Assembly: GCA_964392085.1 (NCBI GenBank)
Contig: CAYMOV010000032.1
Coordinates: forward strand, 1-25,909
DNA length: 25,909 nt
Source: CAYMOV01 sp964392085
Lineage (GTDB): Bacteria; Oederibacteriota; Muellerivitia; Muellerivitales; Muellerivitaceae
Direction: 5' to 3'
The first letter of the stretch is position 1; the number at the start of each line of letters is the position of its first letter. Shown piece after piece: positions 22,814 through 25,909 of the stretch. The notes beneath the pieces are model-generated. The model made no database searches. It saw nothing but the letters and a program-made list of their open reading frames with translations, and was not told the origin of the DNA. Position numbers and translations under genes: made by a program.

Positions 22814-24022
22814 TTGAATAAACGTCTCGCGTTGCCTATTTTCCTCACGGTCTTTACCGATCTCATCGGCTTCGGGATGATCATCACCTTCCTGCCCCTC
22901 TACGCGGGCCAATTCGGCGCTTCCAATTCACAGGCCGCCTACCTCATGGCCGCCTTTTCGGCGGCCCAATTCCTGATGGCGCCTTTTTGGGGACGCCTTT
23001 CCGATCGGTATGGGAGGCGCCCCATCCTGATCACCAGCCTCTCGGGCGCGGTCTTGGGATACCTCGTGTCGGCCCACGCCCCTTCCCTGGCCGTCCTTTT
23101 CGCGGCCAGGCTCTTCACGGGCGCCATGGCGGGGAACCTCTCGGCGGTCCAGGCCTACCTGGCGGACATCACCACCCCGGAGAACCGCGCCAAGGCCATG
23201 GGGCTTTTCGGGGCGGCCTTCGGCATCGGGATGATCCTGGGGCCCGCCCTGGGCGGGGTGCTGGTGGGCCACCAGGGGACAACCCACGACTTCGCGCTTC
23301 CCTTTTACGTGGCGGCCGGACTTTCCCTGACCGCGCTTTTGATGACGGTCTTCTGGCTGAAGGAATCCCTCAGCCCGGAGATCCGGGCCACCTTGGCCTC
23401 CCGTCCCGCCGAGTCGAGGTGGGCCTCACTCCACCGCGCCCTGCGACGGCCTTGGTCCGGGTTTTTGATCGCGGTCTTTTTCCTCCTGACTTTCGCCTTC
23501 GCGGGAGTGGAGATGACCTTCGTGTTGTGGGCGAGCGGTCGGCTCGCCTGGGGCCCTTCCCAAATCGGTTACGCCTTCGCCGGGATCGGCTTGGTGGCGG
23601 CCCTCATCCAAGGCGGGATGACCGGACGACTCACCAAGAAATTCGGGGAACCCCTCCTCCTGACGGCCTCCGCCCTCATCACCTCCGTGGGGATCGCGTT
23701 GATCCCCTTGAACCTGGGAGTCCACATGATCCTCGTTGGGTTGTTGGTCATGGCGGTCGGGAAATCCTTGGCCCTTCCCTCCATCTTGGGCCTCATTTCC
23801 CGGAGCGCTCCCGCGGATGAACAAGGAGGGACTCTCGGGGCTTCCCAATCATCCTCCAGCTTGGCGAGGACTTTGGGGCCGGCCTGGGCCGGTTGGGGGA
23901 TCGGGCTTTGGGGGCTCAATTTCCCCTTTTGGTCGGGGGTGTTTTTCATGGGTTTATTGTTCCTGATCCTCGCCCCGAAAAAGCGTGGGTTGGAAACGGG
24001 ATTGGCGCCCCGTCCCGTATAA
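22814..24022 (+). CDS. MFS transporter, DHA1/TetA-like drug antiporter family
   Basis: Twelve-segment inner-membrane exporter of 402 residues. After TM1-2 the cytoplasmic loop has motif A (GRLSDRYGRRPIL), TM5 has the antiporter motif C (GIGMILGPALGG), and a basic central loop separates the two six-helix halves. These features fit proton-coupled efflux of small molecules; the substrate is unknown. I choose TTG 22814 (MNKRLALPIF) because CGAGG lies 8 bases upstream and the protein then begins just before TM1; a GTG at 22766 adds 16 non-hydrophobic residues. The rhomboid gene follows by 27 bases. Confidence 0.9.
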   Translation: MNKRLALPIFLTVFTDLIGFGMIITFLPLYAGQFGASNSQAAYLMAAFSAAQFLMAPFWGRLSDRYGRRPILITSLSGAVLGYLVSAHAPSLAVLFAARLFTGAMAGNLSAVQAYLADITTPENRAKAMGLFGAAFGIGMILGPALGGVLVGHQGTTHDFALPFYVAAGLSLTALLMTVFWLKESLSPEIRATLASRPAESRWASLHRALRRPWSGFLIAVFFLLTFAFAGVEMTFVLWASGRLAWGPSQIGYAFAGIGLVAALIQGGMTGRLTKKFGEPLLLTASALITSVGIALIPLNLGVHMILVGLLVMAVGKSLALPSILGLISRSAPADEQGGTLGASQSSSSLARTLGPAWAGWGIGLWGLNFPFWSGVFFMGLLFLILAPKKRGLETGLAPRPV

Positions 24023-24049
24023 TCTCGGGAATTCACCAGGAGCCCCCCG

Positions 24050-25156
24050 ATGCCGAACTGCCCTGATTGCGGCGAGGCCCTTTTGAGGGACCGCAACGAA
24101 ACCGGCCTTTATTGGGCCTGTCCCCAAAGCCATGGTTGGGCCCTCACCCTCAGTTACCTCCGCCAATCCACCACCCAGGAAGCCTCCAACGACCTTTGGG
24201 CCAAGGTGAAAACCGCCGGGGACCGCGCCGGTCGACCCTGTGGAAGCTGCGGCAAGCCCACCGTCGTCCTGCCCACCCCCTCCGGCTCCGCCAGCGCCGA
24301 AATTTGTCCCTTGTGCCAATCCGGGTGGTTCACCGGCGAGTTCCTCCAAGCCCTCCCCCCTCCGCCCCCGAAGCCCGTGGCCGTGAAGGAGGAACTTCCG
24401 GAAGCCGTTCGGACCATGTTGGCCACAGCCCAGATCCAACAGATCGCCGAAAGGCACCAAGACAAATCCACCCTCGGAAGGCCCGACCATTGGTGGCAGT
24501 ATTTGCTGGGCTTGGTCGGGTTTCCCATCCGCCTCGGACACCAGGAGGAGGTCAAATCCACCCCCAAGGCCGCCTATACCTTGGCCGGGGTGGTCCTAGC
24601 CGTCAGCCTCCTGTGCTTCGCGGTCCCCTCCCTGGTCCCCTTCCTGGCCCTCAATCCCTCCGAACCCTTCGAGACGGCCGGGTTGGGTTTCGTCACGAAT
24701 TTCTTCGTTCACGGGAGCCTTTTCCACCTCCTCGGCAACCTCTATGTCCTGCTCCTGGTCTCGACCCAGGTGGAGGAAGACCTGGGGCCCAAACGCTACC
24801 TGCTCCTGTTGCTGCTCTCGACCCTGGGCGCGGACCTCCTGGACCTCCTCTTCCTCCAGAACCCCGGGTTGTTGCGGATCGGCGCCAGCGGCGGCCTATT
24901 CGGGTTGCTCTCGTATTTCTCGTTCCGCTTTCCGAGCGCCCGTTTCGGCTTTTTCATCCCGATACGGTTCGTCTTCATCAAATTGCCCGCCTTCCTCTTC
25001 ACCTTCTTCTGGATGTTCATGATCTGGTTTTTCTCAAACTCCTCGGGCGGCCAGGGAGGCGGAATCAACCACATGGCCCATCTGGGGGGGTTCATCACGG
25101 GAATAGTCGTCTGGTTTTTCTGGGGACGCGGACACCATGAGGAATCATTTAAATAA
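24050..25156 (+). CDS. Rhomboid-family intramembrane serine protease with N-terminal zinc ribbons
   Basis: Membrane protease of 368 residues. The N-terminal 90 residues hold two zinc-ribbon-like modules: C4, C7, C24, H28 and C64, C67, C86, C89. A charged linker leads to TM1 near 176. The six-helix rhomboid core follows: H226/N230 (FHLLGN) in TM2, the nucleophile Ser280 in GASGGLFG in TM4, and the catalytic His344 in NHMAHLGGFITG in TM6. The full dyad suggests an active enzyme. ATG at 24050 has GGAG upstream. It shares a transcription unit with the MFS gene and ends 30 bases before a bidirectional terminator. Substrates are unknown; a zinc ribbon could bind protein or nucleic acid. Confidence 0.93.
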   Translation: MPNCPDCGEALLRDRNETGLYWACPQSHGWALTLSYLRQSTTQEASNDLWAKVKTAGDRAGRPCGSCGKPTVVLPTPSGSASAEICPLCQSGWFTGEFLQALPPPPPKPVAVKEELPEAVRTMLATAQIQQIAERHQDKSTLGRPDHWWQYLLGLVGFPIRLGHQEEVKSTPKAAYTLAGVVLAVSLLCFAVPSLVPFLALNPSEPFETAGLGFVTNFFVHGSLFHLLGNLYVLLLVSTQVEEDLGPKRYLLLLLLSTLGADLLDLLFLQNPGLLRIGASGGLFGLLSYFSFRFPSARFGFFIPIRFVFIKLPAFLFTFFWMFMIWFFSNSSGGQGGGINHMAHLGGFITGIVVWFFWGRGHHEESFK

Positions 25157-25186
25157 TGTGAAATCGGCCCATCAATCCCGAAACGC

Positions 25187-25218
25187 GAAAGCCCGGTGGG
25201 GATTCCCACCGGGCTTTC
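25187..25218. terminator. Bidirectional intrinsic terminator
   Basis: A perfect 14-base stem (GAAAGCCCGGTGGG at 25187-25200 with its complement at 25205-25218) and a GATT loop. T-rich flanks follow on the plus side (TTTCATTTT). It sits between the convergent rhomboid gene and the FlgD-Ig gene. Confidence 0.88.
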
Positions 25219-25258
25219 ATTTTGCGGCCCAATTTCACTTGTTCTAAACTTCGGGATA

Positions 25259-25909
25259 TTACTTTTGAATGATGAGCTTGGCCTGGTACCGGCCTTGGAA
25301 GGTATTCGAGCCGTCATACACTTCCACCAGGGCGATGTAGAGGCCCGAGGACTTGCCTGAGCTGTCCCACTTCACCGAGCTGGTCCCCGCCTGGCCCGTG
25401 ATCGTCCCCACCTTTTCGCCGGCCACCGTGTAGAGCGTGGCCCTCAAGGTCATGCCGGGCACCCCGACTGAGATCGACGCGATCGGGCCCGCGGCCGTCA
25501 GGACGTTCGGGGCGATCACCAGCCCCGGACCCGGGCCATTCACCCCCAGCACGTTCACCGATTTGGTGACCACGGTCTGGTTGCCCTTACCGTCGTCCGC
25601 CGTGATCTCCACGTAGTACATCCCGTTGCTCACCACGACGCCCGCGTCGTTCCTGCCGTCCCAGGTCGCCGCCACCCCGTTGGAGATCACGACCGAGGTC
25701 GAGCTCACCGCGTTCGGATCCGCCCCCACGTAGCCCGGCTCGATCGTCTCCGCCGACAACGTGGCGCCCGTGACCGACCCGATGTCCGCACCCGTGGTCG
25801 AGTAAAGCGTCCGGACGATTTCGCCCGACTGGTTGTAGACCTTCACCGTCAGGTTCGACAGGCTCCGGTCCACCGACACGTTCGTCGTCACGCTCGTCTC
25901 GGCCCCGAA
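25259..25909 (-). CDS. Surface/secreted protein, C-terminal part with FlgD-like Ig repeats (5' end beyond window)
   Basis: Partial gene: the frame is open to the right edge, giving about 216 C-terminal residues. Two FlgD-like Ig domains are visible. The first has LTVKVYNQSGEIVRTLY, then WDGRNDAGVVVSNGMYYVEI. A Gly/Pro hinge (LGVNGPGPG) follows. The second has LRATLYTVAGEKVGTI, then VKWDSSGKSSGLYIALVEV, ending KLIIQK. Such pairs cap many long extracellular proteins and sometimes act as sorting tails. The upstream catalytic or binding part is not in view, so function is open. It converges on the rhomboid gene. Confidence 0.82.
   Translation of the reverse strand, partial: FGAETSVTTNVSVDRSLSNLTVKVYNQSGEIVRTLYSTTGADIGSVTGATLSAETIEPGYVGADPNAVSSTSVVISNGVAATWDGRNDAGVVVSNGMYYVEITADDGKGNQTVVTKSVNVLGVNGPGPGLVIAPNVLTAAGPIASISVGVPGMTLRATLYTVAGEKVGTITGQAGTSSVKWDSSGKSSGLYIALVEVYDGSNTFQGRYQAKLIIQK

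Overview
The window looks like a chromosomal segment of a GC-rich, Gram-negative bacterium. The Gram-negative call rests on lipid A (lpxB), Kdo (kdsA, kdsB) and heptose (rfaE2/hldC) genes plus two probable outer-membrane beta-barrels. The phylum cannot be fixed from the sequence. Proline/threonine linkers, an NHL propeller, FlgD-like Ig repeats, a DUF348-G5-3D protein and frequent TTG starts would fit an uncultivated lineage, but that is inference. I see no phage, transposase, CRISPR array, tRNA or rRNA.

Region 1 (1-15383, all minus strand, transcribed right to left): murA, hisD-hisC-hisB-hisH-hisA-hisF-hisI, trpE-trpG, a DUF348-G5-3D cell-wall protein, a Pro/Thr-linker barrel protein, a GT4 glycosyltransferase, a Gfo/Idh oxidoreductase and lpxB. 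Many junctions overlap or are very short (hisC/hisB, trpE/trpG, trpG/3D). The his cluster lacks hisG and hisE, and is interrupted by two intergenic hairpin elements (hisA-hisF and hisF-hisI). A third such element lies downstream of lpxB.

Region 2 (15428-16014): the RNase P RNA gene (rnpB, minus) with its own terminator, then the terminator of the next unit.

Region 3 (16032-17988, minus): a self-contained unit made of a sigma70-like promoter, an outer-membrane barrel gene, an NHL-repeat lipoprotein-like gene and an intrinsic terminator.

Region 4 (18088-22213, minus): rfaE2/hldC-kdsB-pyrG-kdsA-RNase HI, tightly packed behind a promoter with a perfect TATAAT. It supplies ADP-heptose and CMP-Kdo for the LPS inner core; PyrG makes the CTP used by KdsB.

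Region 5 (22289-25156, plus): an isolated type IV pilin-like gene, an MFS exporter and a rhomboid protease with two N-terminal zinc ribbons, ending at a bidirectional terminator. Region 6 (25259-25909, minus) is the C-terminal part of a surface or secreted protein that runs off the right edge.

The main themes are envelope biogenesis (lpxB, GT4, murA, kdsA, kdsB, hldC, barrels, 3D protein) and histidine/tryptophan synthesis. I found no clear new defence or mobile system. The best candidates for something undescribed are the family of modular intergenic hairpins and the barrel/NHL pair.
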